A stretch of 64,000 nucleotides of DNA from Alnus glutinosa (Eukaryota; Streptophyta; Magnoliopsida; Fagales; Betulaceae): the NCBI RefSeq assembly GCF_958979055.1, contig NC_084886.1:1755001-1819000 (forward strand). The letters are read 5' to 3'. Shown here piece by piece: positions 10,661 through 22,839 of this stretch (the stretch's first letter is position 1; every line of letters begins with the position of its first letter). A program made the position numbers and the translations under genes. The notes under the pieces were generated by a model. That model did no database searches. It was given only the letters and a program-made list of their open reading frames with translations, and had not been told where the DNA came from.

Positions 10661-12806
10661 AATTCCATTAGAGTAAAGCTATAAAAAAACCCAACACACC
10701 TATTACACACACCCTCTCATATGAGGTGGAGCCATGTTGTGGGTCCTACCCCATGTAAGAAAGTGGATAAATGATTTTTTTATATCATATTACTCTACAT
10801 TAATCCTACAACAAGACACATTAGGTGTGTGACCCATGCATATGAGTCCCATATATGTGGATCTCATATACATGAATCACACACTTAATATATCTTAGCG
10901 TAAAATTAATATTGTAAAATAATGTGACGTTGGAATAACAATCACCGCCTCCTTGATTCTCCCATTCCATTAACTCCACCCTTCAACGAAGCAATATTAG
11001 GTCACACTCGTAAATAAATAAAATATATATATATTACGTAGAGCCATTCTCTTTTGGGGTTGTTTGTCTTGGGCGTGCGCTTCTCTCTCTCTCTCTCTCG
11101 TATTCTCATCCTACAATTGGAAGAAGCTCGAACAAACCATTGAACTGCTTTTCTCGAACCGCCTTATATTGAAGTAAAGATAACATTGTTTTCAGAAGTA
11201 ATTTTTAGGGGTTTTTTTTTTTTCCCTGTTTGACTTTCATCAACTATGATATTTTCCTTTGGGGTTTGATCCTTGCACAACAAGTTGTGCACCAAGCTTT
11301 TTCCTTTCCCTTTTTCTTTTTTCTTTTTATTTTTCCCCTGAAATAGGAGAATTGGGTTTCCCTGCATCTTTGCAGATCTCTTTTAGTATTTTTCATTTTC
11401 TTTTTCTTTCTTCTTTAGCAGAAAAAATAGATATAATTATGTATTTTCCTATTGCAGCTTGTGGATTTCTTTCATATGCTCCGTCTGATTGTTCCAAATT
11501 CTGGTTTTGTTGGTTGTATTTTTGTTAATTTGAAGTTTTGGCGCAAATTATGCTGGTTTATTTGCAATTCTGTGTGAATTGTGTTTTAATGTAGTGATTT
11601 TCTCCTTGCTATGTGTAAAAGCTTCGGACTTTATAAATAATAATGTTGTGAATTTCAGTTAAATATCATAAACAGACTTTGACGCCGTTTAAGTCTCTTT
11701 CAACCCCTACTCCCTTCATACGCAGACCATGAGTCAATTGCTTTTGGCCAATCTAAACAATCTGGACCCAAACCCTACTTTTAGCCTCCCACCTCATCAC
11801 ATCATTTTAGTAGCCGCCCGGAGTCCGAACTATATCTACTTTTTCTTCCTCACTGTAGAGCGTCACTCTATTGTTTGCTGCGAGTATTGCCTCGTAAAAT
11901 TTTTCTTACTTGCCTTCATACAACTCTTTGTGTTGTATATATTGTCGTTACTTTTCTTTTCATTGGTTTCAAATTTATTCGGGACGTCAGTTTGCTGATG
12001 TTTCGAGATATGTTAAGCGTTTCTACATTGGTTGCTAATCTCTCTGCAGACCACAACAAGAAAGATCCAAACTTTTGTTGCCAAAGTTAACTGTAGGAGA
12101 AGAAAAAGTTTGAAATTGGCCGCCAGTTATATGGTATTTTCCCTTGGTTCTGATTTGAGTGCATAAATTTCTTTGCTGGTATTCGATTATGTGGTTGCAA
12201 GATGTGTTGATTCTCAATTCATTACATAAGCTGTTCAAGTAGCAGGATTCTGTGGGTTGTTTTGTGTTGGGTCGGTGTTGAAGTCGATGCTTCTTGTATA
12301 CTCCGTGTATACTAGGGCGCCTTTCACTGTTTTTTTTTAATAAAATTGCACTCACTTATCAAAAAAAAAGTAGCAGGATTCTGTGTCTCTCTGATGTTTA
12401 TGAGGTTTGGCTGATTGACATATAAAAGGTTGAGAATTTCTTGGTTTGAATGTTCGTGTGATCGTAATATATAATTTCTCCAATATTACTTAGCCGGAGA
12501 AGGATGTTTAGTATGGGAAGGGATTCATTCTTGTTATTTTCCTCGGTGTGATTCTAGAAATAATGCGTTCCTCTGTATCTGTGTCTCAGTTTCTTCAAGT
12601 GGTGACATAGATCTTGCGGTCGGCTTTTGGTTATAACCCCTGATATTTGGTTCCTTTTTGGAGAAGATGGATCTCTGTTGCAACCTTAAAAAAACTCAAT
12701 TATCAAGCTTGCACTGAATTCCACCTGTCTCAAGCTATTCATTCAGAATTTTGCCACCATTGTTGGAATTGCTCATTACAGATTCTGTTAAACTTACACC
12801 GGGTCT

Positions 12807-14088
12807 TTGTCTTGTAGTAATATGAGTTGCCCTGGTTTTCAACTCTTTCGCTTGTCCATTAGATCAAGGACTGGAGCTTCTACAGCCGGTTGGATTGGTT
12901 CAAGATATATTTGTAGTGAGCCATGGATGGGGCGGGGCTCGGGTCATACTCCATTTTGGATACTTGGGCCTCCAGAAGTCCTTCGTTCCACATTTACTGT
13001 GAATTCATATCCAGATGATACTCAAGACCCTATCCGTGTTAGACTCAACAACCGCCTTTATAGTCTCAACAGGGCCCGGTCAGATTATAGTCGAGATTTT
13101 ATCCGGAAGCCGTACAAACACTTTGGTCTACGAGAATTAGGTCCGTGTCTGTTTTTTTATAGAAGCTTTTATATATAAGCAAAGGATATATACTCTGCCC
13201 AGGGAAAAAAAATCACCAGCTGTTCTGCAATACTTTTTGGAGTTGTCCTGGAGTCACTGTGCCCAAACCACTCTCGAACTCATTTTTCTCTTGAGGAGCA
13301 CCAGTCCTTTTAGTAAACAAAGCAGAGAGGATTTCTGCACAGCAGCTACATGGCTCCACCGATACCACCCTGAAACATTAGTATACAACGTGGGGGCATT
13401 TGCCAAATTCGGGTCTTTAAAAGACTTGCTGGAAATTCTCTACCGGATTGTAAATGGGCCAGAAGTTCGTCACAACCAAATTATGGAGAGGAATAGGGTT
13501 AGGAAAGAGGCACAGAAAAGATTGATGGCAATGCGAAGAGACCTACTCCATGTATTGACGCTGAAGAAAATGAATTCTAAAGAAATACAGATAAGGACAA
13601 GAGAGCAAGAAAAGAGAAGGAAGTCAAAGGAAATGCAGAAAAGAAGCGACACGCATTTGAGAGATGAGAAAAGAATTATGATGGCAAAGAAGGCCATTGA
13701 GAGGTTCAACTACGATCCAAAATACCGTTTCTTGTACAACAAGATTTCCTATCTTTTTGCTGAGCTACTTAAGGCCGACCTTGAGTATTTGATTTCTGGG
13801 CAGCTAGCAAAAATCAGTTCGGCTTCAAAATGGTGCCCTTCTCTTGACTCTTCTTATGATCGTTCAACTTTATTTTGTGAGAGTATTGCGAGGAGGATTT
13901 TTCCATATGATTCTTGTCCTGAGTACAGAGAGCTTGATGAGTGCCATTATGCTGACAGAGTTCGAAATCGATTACAGAAAGAAGTTTTGGTCCCACTTCG
14001 TAGAAATTTCTTGAAGAGCAACAAGACCTTGATGGAATCGAATATATGCAGAGAGGATTACTTGAACATACTTGTGGTGCGTGATTAA
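12807..14088 (+). pseudogene. DUF2828 gene copy 2, internally deleted
   Basis: Second DUF2828 paralogue. A first frame (12,807-13,178) contains ILGPPEVLRSTFTVNSYPDD, like the GPPE motif near the family N-terminus, and then stops. The main frame resumes around 13,237 with LELSWSHCAQTTLELIF, with no ATG, and runs through DFCTAATWLHRYHPET, KDLLEILYRIVNGPE, the charged linker and YDPKYRFLYNKISYLFAELL. It then jumps from LVPLRR directly to NFLKSNKTL and the family C-terminus. That removes about 820 bp relative to copy 1, essentially the whole vWA-like domain. The junction sits at a TAGA shared by both flanks. A 283-codon frame is still open, so a truncated protein cannot be excluded. Confidence 0.75.
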
Positions 14089-14309
14089 TAAAGTTTTATA
14101 TTATTCAAGTTAAGGTATGATTATTATATTATTCTTTTAAGTTTTTACATTGTATTTACTGTTGGTTTACTTCTCAGTTCTCACTAAAGAAACCATTAGG
14201 GACAAATTAATGAAAATTCTTGACATTTTCAATAATGTTAGTTGATTTGACTCGGGTATTCTTTTCTGTGTGTATGTATGAATTCTTTTTGTATCTTTCA
14301 CAAGAAATT

Positions 14310-14830
14310 ATGCCAGATATATTGATTACTAGCTATCTTATTTGAGATCCTTTCACATTCATTACTAATTTGATTTTAAATTCACAATGGGGATTAATTT
14401 GTTAGTAATTAAGTCAGTGACACATGCCGATGAAATCATAACTATTAACTGTGTTTCAACATTCGAACTCAGAACATTAATTTGACTTTGTTACTGTGTT
14501 AAATCATCATTTATCCTTAAAATTTAAGCTAATAGAAAAAAAGTAAATTTAATAATTTAATCAATATTTTAACAACCTGAACCAGTTTCAAATTTTATTT
14601 TTTATTTTTTAATAAATTATCTCAATCGAACGGGAAGAATAGGTAGGAAACCATTTCCGGACAACAAATGTATTGATACCAACATTATATATTTATATAT
14701 ATGAAAATGAATTGTTGTTTGGCTGTGAAGAACTTATTTTATAGACACCCATGTCTTTTTCATGTTATACAAAATAGAAACCTGCCTTATTACTGAGCAT
14801 CAACAGTCACTCTAATTTGTTGCCATACAC
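14310..14830 (+). repeat. SD3 third copy, non-coding remnant
   Basis: Matches the sequence 3' of the CCoAOMT copies at 19,970-20,460 and 32,520-33,000. Shared blocks include CACATTCATTACTA, AATTAAGTCAGTGACACATG, GACAACAAATGTATTGAT and AGACACCCATGTCT. It stops before the gene's last exon, so no coding sequence is left. Confidence 0.65.
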
Positions 14831-15555
14831 ATACATCAATAAATCACATCGAACTTATGCAAATGGCTTTTCTTGCTCATGTCATCTCTTTTTAACTCTT
14901 TGGAGCCTTATTCCCCGGCGGTAGATCAAAATAAACTGCATATATTATATTTATTATATTTGATCTTAATTTAGGAACAAATTAGAGGCTTTACAGTTTC
15001 AAAGTCTTAACTCCTCAGTTATTTAGTTCTCAAAATCCTAAGGCTTTGCGACGTTCATAAAGCCAACCTAATAGACCTAAAAGACTTATCTCTATTGAAG
15101 TCTTATTCGCCTGAAATTATTAAGTAAATTATTTTTGTTACTTTTTTGTAATTTAAAATCTGAAAATAATAGTAAAAAAAAATATTTAAAAACAATCCGT
15201 GCATTGCACAGGTTAGCCCATTTGCAGATGAGCTGGTAATTGGTAAAGCTCTTCGTCCTCTTTTTTCTTCTTATTATGTTTTCGTTGTTAATTTGGTTTC
15301 TGAAAGTTTGTTTCTATCGTTTGGGTAATAACCGTAATATTTCTGGAGGAGACGGGGTATGATGCACTGGTGCGGGCCTTGTGATCCGTAACATTGTGTG
15401 GTTAAAACCTTTTTTATTTTATTTTTTTATTTTTATTTTTAATCTAAATCATAGACGAATGCAATTTTTTACTTTTATGTGGTGGTTATAGAGTATTCTT
15501 AGATTTTTGAATGTAATTATAGCACAAGAATGATGCAAAGCCTTGTCTTCGTTTC

Positions 15556-15870
15556 AGATTTGTAATGTTTTAGTTTTGTATTTGAATTTGTAATGTTTTG
15601 GTTTTGGATTTGGATTTGTAATATTTTAGATTTGTATTTGGATTTGTAATGTTTTGGTTTTAGATTTGTTTGTATTTGGTTATTTGGATTCGTATTTTCT
15701 TTTAATAGATATTTTGAATTTGTATTTAAATTTGTTAATTTTGTACTTGGTTTTGGAATTGTTTGTATTTGATTATTTAGATTTGTAACGTTCTGGATTT
15801 GTAATATTTTGGTTTTTGATTTGTTTGTATTTGGCTATTTGGATTTATATTTTTTTTAATATATATTTTG
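15556..15870. repeat. Degenerate tandem repeat rich in TTTGTAATGTTTTGG
   Basis: Irregular repetition of a block like GATTTGTAATGTTTTGGTTT with TTTGTATTTGG variants. The strand is strongly T/G-rich. No coding potential. Confidence 0.6.
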
Positions 15871-15902
15871 AATTGGTAACTAACCTTTTTTTTTTTTTTT
15901 TT

Positions 15903-16480
15903 TTTTTGTCACTGATTAGCTATGGAATGAATTTAATGCCTTAAATAGTCAGTTGGTTGAAAATAATGAAAGGGTAGAAGAAGATAATAATTCAAATTTG
16001 AATAAGACTTGAATAGGAAAATAAAGAGAAAACAATTGAAACTTATAAAAATAGGAGTTTATAATTAATTAAATTGAATAAAATATTTTTAAAACTTTCC
16101 ATCTTCTTGACATTTATTTTTTTTTCTCGTTTTATTTTAAACGTCGGAGTACGTACTTGTGTAGCATAATTTTTATCTTTCTAACGTTTGGAATAAATTA
16201 TATATTATTAGCATTGAATGTTAAAGCAATCCATGTCTTTTGCAAATGATTGAATTGGCAGTTGAGATTAGAATTTATTGTTATCCTTTAAATTTTTATT
16301 GGAATTTTGGCTGTTCAATGCTCATCACAAGGCCCAGAAAAACTCTACTCATAACATGCATATTGAATATTATTACTATTTTCATTCTTTCCATTATTTC
16401 CAATAATAGAACATTTAAAGTTGAAAAATGAGTTTTATTTAAGAATGTCTCCAAAAATTAAGCCTTCAAATATTTTTCTT
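15903..16480. mobile_element. hAT-like element fragment, copy B
   Basis: Shares with copy A the blocks CACTGATTAGCTATGGAATG, AAACTTTCCATCTTCTT, GAATGTTAAAGCAATC and CAATAATAGAAC. Both GCCGGCTC ends are missing, so this is an internal fragment. Confidence 0.55.
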
Positions 16481-16563
16481 ATATAAAAAATCCTTATTGA
16501 TACTCATTTTCTTTGTTTTAAAAGAGCTTCGCAGTAAATTCTTTAAATTACTTTTTACTCTAT

Positions 16564-16602
<39 letters not shown>

Positions 16603-17227
16603 GTGAATATTATTTCTTTATTTCCATGCATGATGGTTGGAAGATTTATTCTTATGAAAATAACCTTATGGGACATCCATTTCGGAGGACAGAACAACAA
16701 AATCTATATATATCCAATTAATATTATATACCCTTGGATTCATAGAAGCTAGTCTGCATATACGTACTAATTAATGTTAGCAATTTAGGTTAGGCAGCTG
16801 AAAGTTTCAAATTTTCATAAGCAGAAAAGCAATAACGTTTTCATTCATTAATGATTTGCCTTACGGGCATCTATATCCTTTTATGTATTGAGGAATATTG
16901 CAACTTATTCTAAGGAAAAAAGATTGCAACCATGCAATTATTACAGAATAATACTTCAATAAGAAAATTGCAATAATATGCAATTCTCTCGATTATAAAA
17001 TTTATTATGAAGGTATTATGATAATATTAAAGGAGAATATTTTGTCCTGAAAAGCGGGAAAAAAAAAAAAAAAAAAAACAACAACAACAACAGTTTACAA
17101 CAGACGAAGTTTACAACAGACGAAGCAGTTGCACTGATCATCAGAGGATGAGCATAATTGTTTATAGGGATGAATTAGCCTCATCATCCCTAGCTATAAT
17201 TGTCATCTGCACTTGCTGCTTGGCTTT
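16481..17227. other. Non-coding, no gene seen
   Basis: AT-rich, with an (AT)n run at about 16,568-16,597 and a poly-A/AAC tract at about 17,060-17,092. A 16-bp direct repeat, GTTTACAACAGACGAA, follows at about 17,092-17,123. The last part probably holds the 3' UTR of the F-box gene. Confidence 0.4.
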
Positions 17228-18392
17228 TTAGAAACTTTTCTGCCTCTCCATCTCGTCATCGAAATTAACTTCTTCAACTCCAAAATAAAAACAATCCTCC
17301 TCGTCGTCCTCGATCCAATATAAATTGGGGAATCCGGTGACTTCCTCCCGCCTAAAAGTTCCCGTCTTTGTATTATAATAGATAAAGTATAGACTATCCA
17401 GAGAGTGCGCCGCTACACCCTGCGATTTTAACATCATCTCGCCGGTGTTATAGTCGAAGGCAATAAGATGGTTAGACCTCATCCAATCAAAAGGTAAATG
17501 AATTGTTTCCTTAATCCACTTGGGATTCTTGTAGTCATCCAATATCCATATCCGCAACTTGTCGTACTCCACCTCATCGGGCCCCTTCTGCGACCCGAAT
17601 GAAAAAGATGACTTCGGCGAAGGGAAGTCTTCTATCAAAGCCAAACGTCCACCAAATTGAGTTAGCTTTCCAGTGAACGAATCATCAGGATGCCGAATCT
17701 TTCTGAGTTGCCCCCCCCCCCATATCAAAAGCCAATATATTTTTCTCAGACGGACAACTTCTGCTACTGAAATGTGCATCACCATCACAAATACAATGAA
17801 TTGCGCCATTTGCAAAAACAACCTTTCGAAAATCGAGGGGAAAGTCAAATTTTGGAAAAGGTTGCATCTGACTCCATGATCCGCTACCCCGTGTGAAAAC
17901 CCAAAAAAACCTATTCAACAATGTTCCAGATAGCCAGACAGATTGAACAACGAGGACCTTCTGCTCGTTGGACAATGTATCAAACCCAAAGTAGTAATTT
18001 TTATAGTCTCGAATAGGGAATTTGACAGGAAAAGCGAGAGGAGGAACATGGGGAAGAGTGGAGTACTCACCGGTGTCGGGACTATAGATGTGTATTTGAC
18101 CGTCCGAGCGAAGGAAGATATTGCCGCCGAGGACTTCAGATGATTTCGACCAAGACAAGTCGAATCCGAGAAGTTCTTTGGAAGGGATTGGGGGGAGCAT
18201 AGTGGCAGGGCCTAGGGCGCCATCCTTTTGGATTTTTGCGGAGTAAAAGTATTCCCGGCACTCTCGCCCGACAGAGAACAGGATTCGGCGGCTGCAAGAT
18301 TGAGTGGTGAAGGGACGATGGGCAAAGGAACGATAGCGTATTAGGGTGTTGAAGGATCGGGAAACCCTTCTCAGACCCAACAAGAGAGACAT
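17228..18392 (-). pseudogene. F-box-like protein gene with one homopolymer frameshift
   Basis: The first frame (18,392 down to about 17,685) starts MSLLLGLRRVSRSFNTLIRY, matching the C-terminal half of a plant F-box. It then shows an F-box-associated, beta-propeller-like region (NIFLRSDGQIHIYSPDTGEY; VFTRGSGSWSQM; VFANGAIHCICD). The frame is lost at an 11-base C run (17,711-17,721) and the homologous sequence resumes one frame over (KIRHPDDSFTGKLTQFGGRL...), ending with an acidic tail at 17,228. A run of 10 would join the frames. The first ~20 F-box residues are absent from any ATG-started frame. It may be a recent pseudogene or an assembly error. If whole, it would be a substrate adaptor of an SCF ubiquitin ligase. 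Confidence 0.7.
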
Positions 18393-18804
18393 GTTTTGCC
18401 TGCGTACTGCAAGTCTGTGTCTTTATTAGGCGGCGTGGAATGGATGGCAAAATTTGTTGGGATTGTTAAGGGTTTTGCATGCCTTTTATAGATATGTACC
18501 TGGATGAAGCATATTGTTCTCTTCTTCTTCTTCTTCTTCTTCATATTAGGTTGAACGTACAGCAACATCTAAGCCCATTGGATATTCTGAAATTTGCGTG
18601 CAGCCAAATTTCGACTGGGTCCGGGTGATTTTATGATTTTTATCTCCTTCCTACAGTCTTTGGCACATCATCCTAGAAGAACGAGAGAGATGGGAATTGC
18701 GTTGTGGGGGGACGAGAGTGATGGAAATAGCGAATCAAGCTCATCTCCCCTCGCAAGGCGTAGCAAAATAGGCAGTTCGGCTGCCAATATATATATATTG
18801 CGTT

Positions 18805-18930
18805 GGGGGGGGGGGGGGGGGGGGGGGGAGACGAGAGTTTATAATTAATTGAATTGAATAAAATATTTTTAAAACGGGGGGGGAGACGAGAGTTTATAAT
18901 TAATTGAATTGAATAAAATATTTTTCAAAC
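18805..18930. repeat. G24 run and local ~55-bp duplication
   Basis: A run of 24 G (18,805-18,828) is followed by GAGACGAGAGTTTATAATTA-type sequence. That sequence is then repeated after a second G8 run (about 18,876-18,883). The second copy leads into hAT-like copy C. Such G runs are hard to sequence, so run length is uncertain. Confidence 0.7.
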
Positions 18931-19469
18931 TTTTCATCTTCCTAATATTTTTTTTTTCTCACTTTATTTTAAAAGTTGAAGTACTTGTGTAGCATAATTT
19001 CTATCTTTCTAACTTTTGGAATAAATTATATATTATTAGTATTGAATGTTAAATCAATTCATGTCTTTTATAAATGATCTAATTGGCAATTGAAATTAAA
19101 ATTTATTATTGTCTTTTAATTTTTTGTTGGAATTTTGGTTATTCAATGCTCGTCACAAGGCTCAAAAAACTTTACTCACAACATATTGATCTCTTGAATA
19201 TTATTACTATTTTCATTCTCTCCATTATTTCTAATAATAGAACGTTTAAAGTTGAAAAATATATTTTATTTAAGAATGTATTTCATACTATATATCAATT
19301 TTTTAAGACTTATTTAAATAATGAAATATTGGAGAATTAAATGATATTAATGCATTTTAAATTGCTTATTACTATAATTAGGGGCCTTAATTAAAAAATA
19401 ATGACTATAATTAAGCCTTCAAATATATCTATTTATAAAAATCTTTATTAATATTCATTAATTGGGGGC

Positions 19470-19500
<31 letters not shown>
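18900..19500. mobile_element. hAT-like element, copy C
   Basis: Aligns with copy A from the CATCTTCCTAATATTTTTTT block through GAATGTTAAATCAATTCATG, ATAATAGAACGTTTAAAGTT and the ATTGGGGGCCTTT tail. It ends in (AT)n before the SD3 segment starts at about 19,501. Confidence 0.55.
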
Positions 19501-19504
<4 letters not shown>

Positions 19505-20478
19505 GTTTGATCTTTTGGAGGAGCCGTAGGGGTTAGTTGAAATCACTTCCAAGGCAAATAGGGGTGGCCGAGCCACCTTAAAGGCCTAGGGGTGGCTTTG
19601 CTATTTTGGCTACCACATTTTGCTATTTGGGGGTGGCTCAGTCTCATGGGGTGGTTTGACCACCCTTCAACCAGCCATGGGGAGTAGTTCGAGTCACCCT
19701 TTTTTTTTTCAATTTTTTTTTAATTTTTTAATATTTTTAGTTTTTTAATGGGGCATAAGACACATGTCAAATTCTTAATGGTGTTGACGTGGACTTCCGT
19801 CAATTTTTGGATAAAGATATCATCTCTGAATTTAGCCCATCACAACTCTTTTGACAGGTCCATGAATTTTATGGTCTTGAGTGTCTAGAGTTGCTTCACG
19901 TCAAAATTAAGTACGAAATTGACTAATTTCTCTTGTTGAGCATCAATTGTTAAAACTGACATTAATTGAGATCCTTAAGCTTTCACATTCATTACTACTT
20001 TGAATTTAAATTCACAATGGGATTAAATATTTGTTAGTAATTAAGTCAGTGACACATGTTAATGAAATTACAACCATTAACTACATGTTTTCAACATTCG
20101 AACCATGACATTAATTTGATTATGATACTATGTTGAATAATTATTTATCCTTAAAATTTAAGTTGATAGAAATAAGTAAATTTAATATCTCAATCAATAT
20201 TTTAACAATTGAACCAGTTGCAATTTATATTTTTTTATTTTTAATAGATTATCTCAATCGAGCAGGAAGAACACGTATGATGATGAAACCATTTCCGGAC
20301 AACAAATGTATTGATGCCAACATTATATTTATGAAAATGAATTGTTGTTTGATTGTGAAGAACTTATTTAATTTATAGACACCCATGTCTATTTTATGTT
20401 TTACAAAATAGAAACCTGTCTTATTTTATACCGAGCATCCACAAATCACTATAATTTGTTGATTAATTTCTCTAATAG
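19501..20478 (+). repeat. SD3 duplication copy 1, flank of CCoAOMT pseudogene
   Basis: Starts TAGAGTTTGATCTTTTGGAG and matches 28,348-28,376 joined to 32,078-33,010, i.e. the other copy minus the solo LTR. It includes a GCCACC-rich block (about 19,560-19,700) of a type that recurs at 32.1, 44.6 and 45.9 kb. Confidence 0.75.
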
Positions 20479-20945
20479 AGGCGCCGGCCTGCAGAGGGTG
20501 AGGCCATCACCAATAGAAATGAGGGATGATTCGATACGGGGATCAGTTGCTAGGAAGATGTTCAACTCTACAATACACATGATTAAGATTGGTTGCAATT
20601 CATGCTAAAAATACAATTGCATTATGACAAAAACTTACGTTGGCAATTAGATCATTTAGAGCTGAGGAAGCATCTGATTGGGGATGAACTTATGCTCCAC
20701 TCCAGCCTTCTGAATTAATGGCAATTCAACCTCATATGTTTCCCTGTTTGGATCAACGGCTATTATTTGCAACAACAACAAAAAATAATAATAAAAAAAA
20801 TAAAAAACCTTAATAGCCTAATCAAATGCTATTTAATACGCGTTAACCTACAAAAACCAATATTTATTGACTGAGGCCTCTTTGAGTTCCTTCAATTGCT
20901 CGAGCTCTTTGGATTACACATATGTTTCGAAAATGTATTGCAACA
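20479..20945 (-). pseudogene. CCoAOMT-like pseudogene (exons 5, 4 and 2 only)
   Basis: Compared with the intact gene at 33,011-35,413, this copy keeps only the last ~90 bp of exon 5 (about 20,480-20,570). It then has most of exon 4 (about 20,638-20,765) and exon 2 (about 20,855-20,941). Exon 3 and most of exon 5 are deleted, with adjoining intron sequence collapsed. Exon 2 has an in-frame stop where the intact gene has CAYPREH (here YV-stop). Dead copy. Confidence 0.85.
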
Positions 20946-20994
20946 CATGAAAGGTATTTACTATGTAGTATCATTTTTAGTGCAAGTCTAGATA

Positions 20995-21645
20995 AGGCCG
21001 GCTCGATGCATTTTGGATTCTTAGGCGAGTAAAGTGAGGCATTTTATTTAAAATTAAATATTATTAATTTAAAATTTATTCTTCTCACTTTTTGGGATGC
21101 AAAATCACTTGTTCAGTTTTTATATTCAAGTTTTTTTAACATTTTCTTTTCAATTAATAATATAGTTAATCTATTTAATCTTGCTTGTGACATTGTTGAT
21201 CTTAGGTAGGATTTTATCAATTTTTTTTTTTTTCATCCTATTTTGAACGTTGTGTGTATACAAAAGTAACACATATAAGAGAGAGAAAAACAAAACTCAT
21301 ATCTCATGCAATAATATTAATGTCTTTCTTAATATATTTTTACCATAATTTAAGGCATTAATTAAAGAATTTTGATGGTAATTAAGACCTTCAATTTTTT
21401 TTTAAAAAAATAAATCTCCATTAGCATTTCGTAATTGGAGGCCTTATTAAATTGAAGGCCTACATGATATTAATGTCTTTCTTAATTTTATTTTTACTAT
21501 AATTTGGGGCCTTATTAGAGAATATTGATGGTAATTAAGGTCTTAATTTTTTTAAAAAATAATTTTTCATTAATATTTCTTAATTGGGGGCCTTAGGCGG
21601 CCGCCTAATCCACCTAAGGCTCCACCTAAGGCTCCAACCGTCTCT
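20995..21645. mobile_element. hAT-like element with GGCCGGCTC end
   Basis: Begins AAGGCCGGCTCGATGCATTT and ends with nested GGCCTTAGGCGGCCGCC and CACCTAAGGCTCC sequence. The interior has two tandem AT-rich blocks, each ending GGGGCCTTA or GGAGGCCTTA. Same broad family as copy A, with a different interior. No transposase frame. Confidence 0.5.
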
Positions 21646-22800
21646 GAGTCCAGCCATAGAGTATAGGGACAACGTGGAATAATAATATATTTTTGAAAAA
21701 ATGAATCAACAAAATATATTTATTTGGACTATGTGAAAGAAAGTAGAATAACTCAAATCAAATAATCTTAAAAAAAAAAAAAAAAAAAAAAAAGAATACC
21801 TCAAATCAAAGTTTGGACGTTTTTCCTCTTTATCCTCCAACCTAATTTATTAAACTAATATTACTCAAAATTCTTGTGTTTCTCATGTGATCTATTAAAA
21901 ATACATGTAAAACTCGTATATTTTAAACATGTGTTAGTTTAATATACTAGGTTAAAATAATTTTTTTCAACTTGGTTTGAAAGAAAAAAAAAAAATACCA
22001 AAATTTAGTACTGGCAGTTTGGAATATTTGTCAATGGATGGGTCGTAGTTTGGGAATTAAATCAATCGAAAAACAAAGCAATATGATTCTCGCAAACTTC
22101 TTTTTCATAAATCATTCACAAACTTTAACATGCTAATGCACTTGATTTCCAAATATTACGGGAAGATCAAAGTTTGTACATGAAACTTTATGTCAATCTA
22201 GGGGAGATTTTGCTTTATTTTCTCATCCAAACCATGGTTTTTGGTTATACTTAACGGCCATTTTTTAAAATTAATGGTATATGAATATTTTTATAAATTT
22301 TACAAGGGTATAATAGACATTTCCCTTGTTAGAAGTATGAGCTAATGAAAAATCTTAACGATAAAGTTGATTGAAAGGAAAAAACTAATGCATCGGACAC
22401 TTACATTGCAAATTTTGATAGTTTGAAGAGATTACATTAAAAGAGACATGGTAATTCATGGGTAAATGAAGTTCCTCTAACTTTTTGTTTGATTACATAT
22501 TAATTAAATCCAAAAAACATAAATAGAATTGTAGTATCTTTACTCGCTTATCATGCTTGACAAGAAATAATAATAATAATAACAATTAAATATAGTAAAG
22601 AAAGTAAACCACAAAAAGAGGATTGTCAACCATCATTTCCTTTGCATACACTCATTTTATAGCATTTTATCAAAATTGACCGATTTGTGAACTTTCATTT
22701 TTGTAAAGGTAAATTTTTTATTGTTATTGGCTTTTGGGATGAGTATAGATACCCCTTCCCAATCCATGGGAAAAAAATAAGGGGTTAAATAAATAAATAA

Positions 22801-22839
<39 letters not shown>

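Larger units (their letters stand above)
9455..11590 (+). repeat. SD2 segmental duplication, copy 1 (partner 23,475-25,375)
   Basis: A roughly 2.1-kb stretch near-identical by eye to 23,475-25,375, starting at the shared CATAATATCTGTATTTTGCC and ending around CTTGCTATGT. The copies differ by two insertions in this one (the unit-3 tandem repeat and the foldback element below) and by microsatellite length. The 3' third (11,065-11,590) has a CT-rich leader and TAGGG-type sequence and looks like a 5' UTR with a leader intron, but no coding region follows that I can support. Confidence 0.75.
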
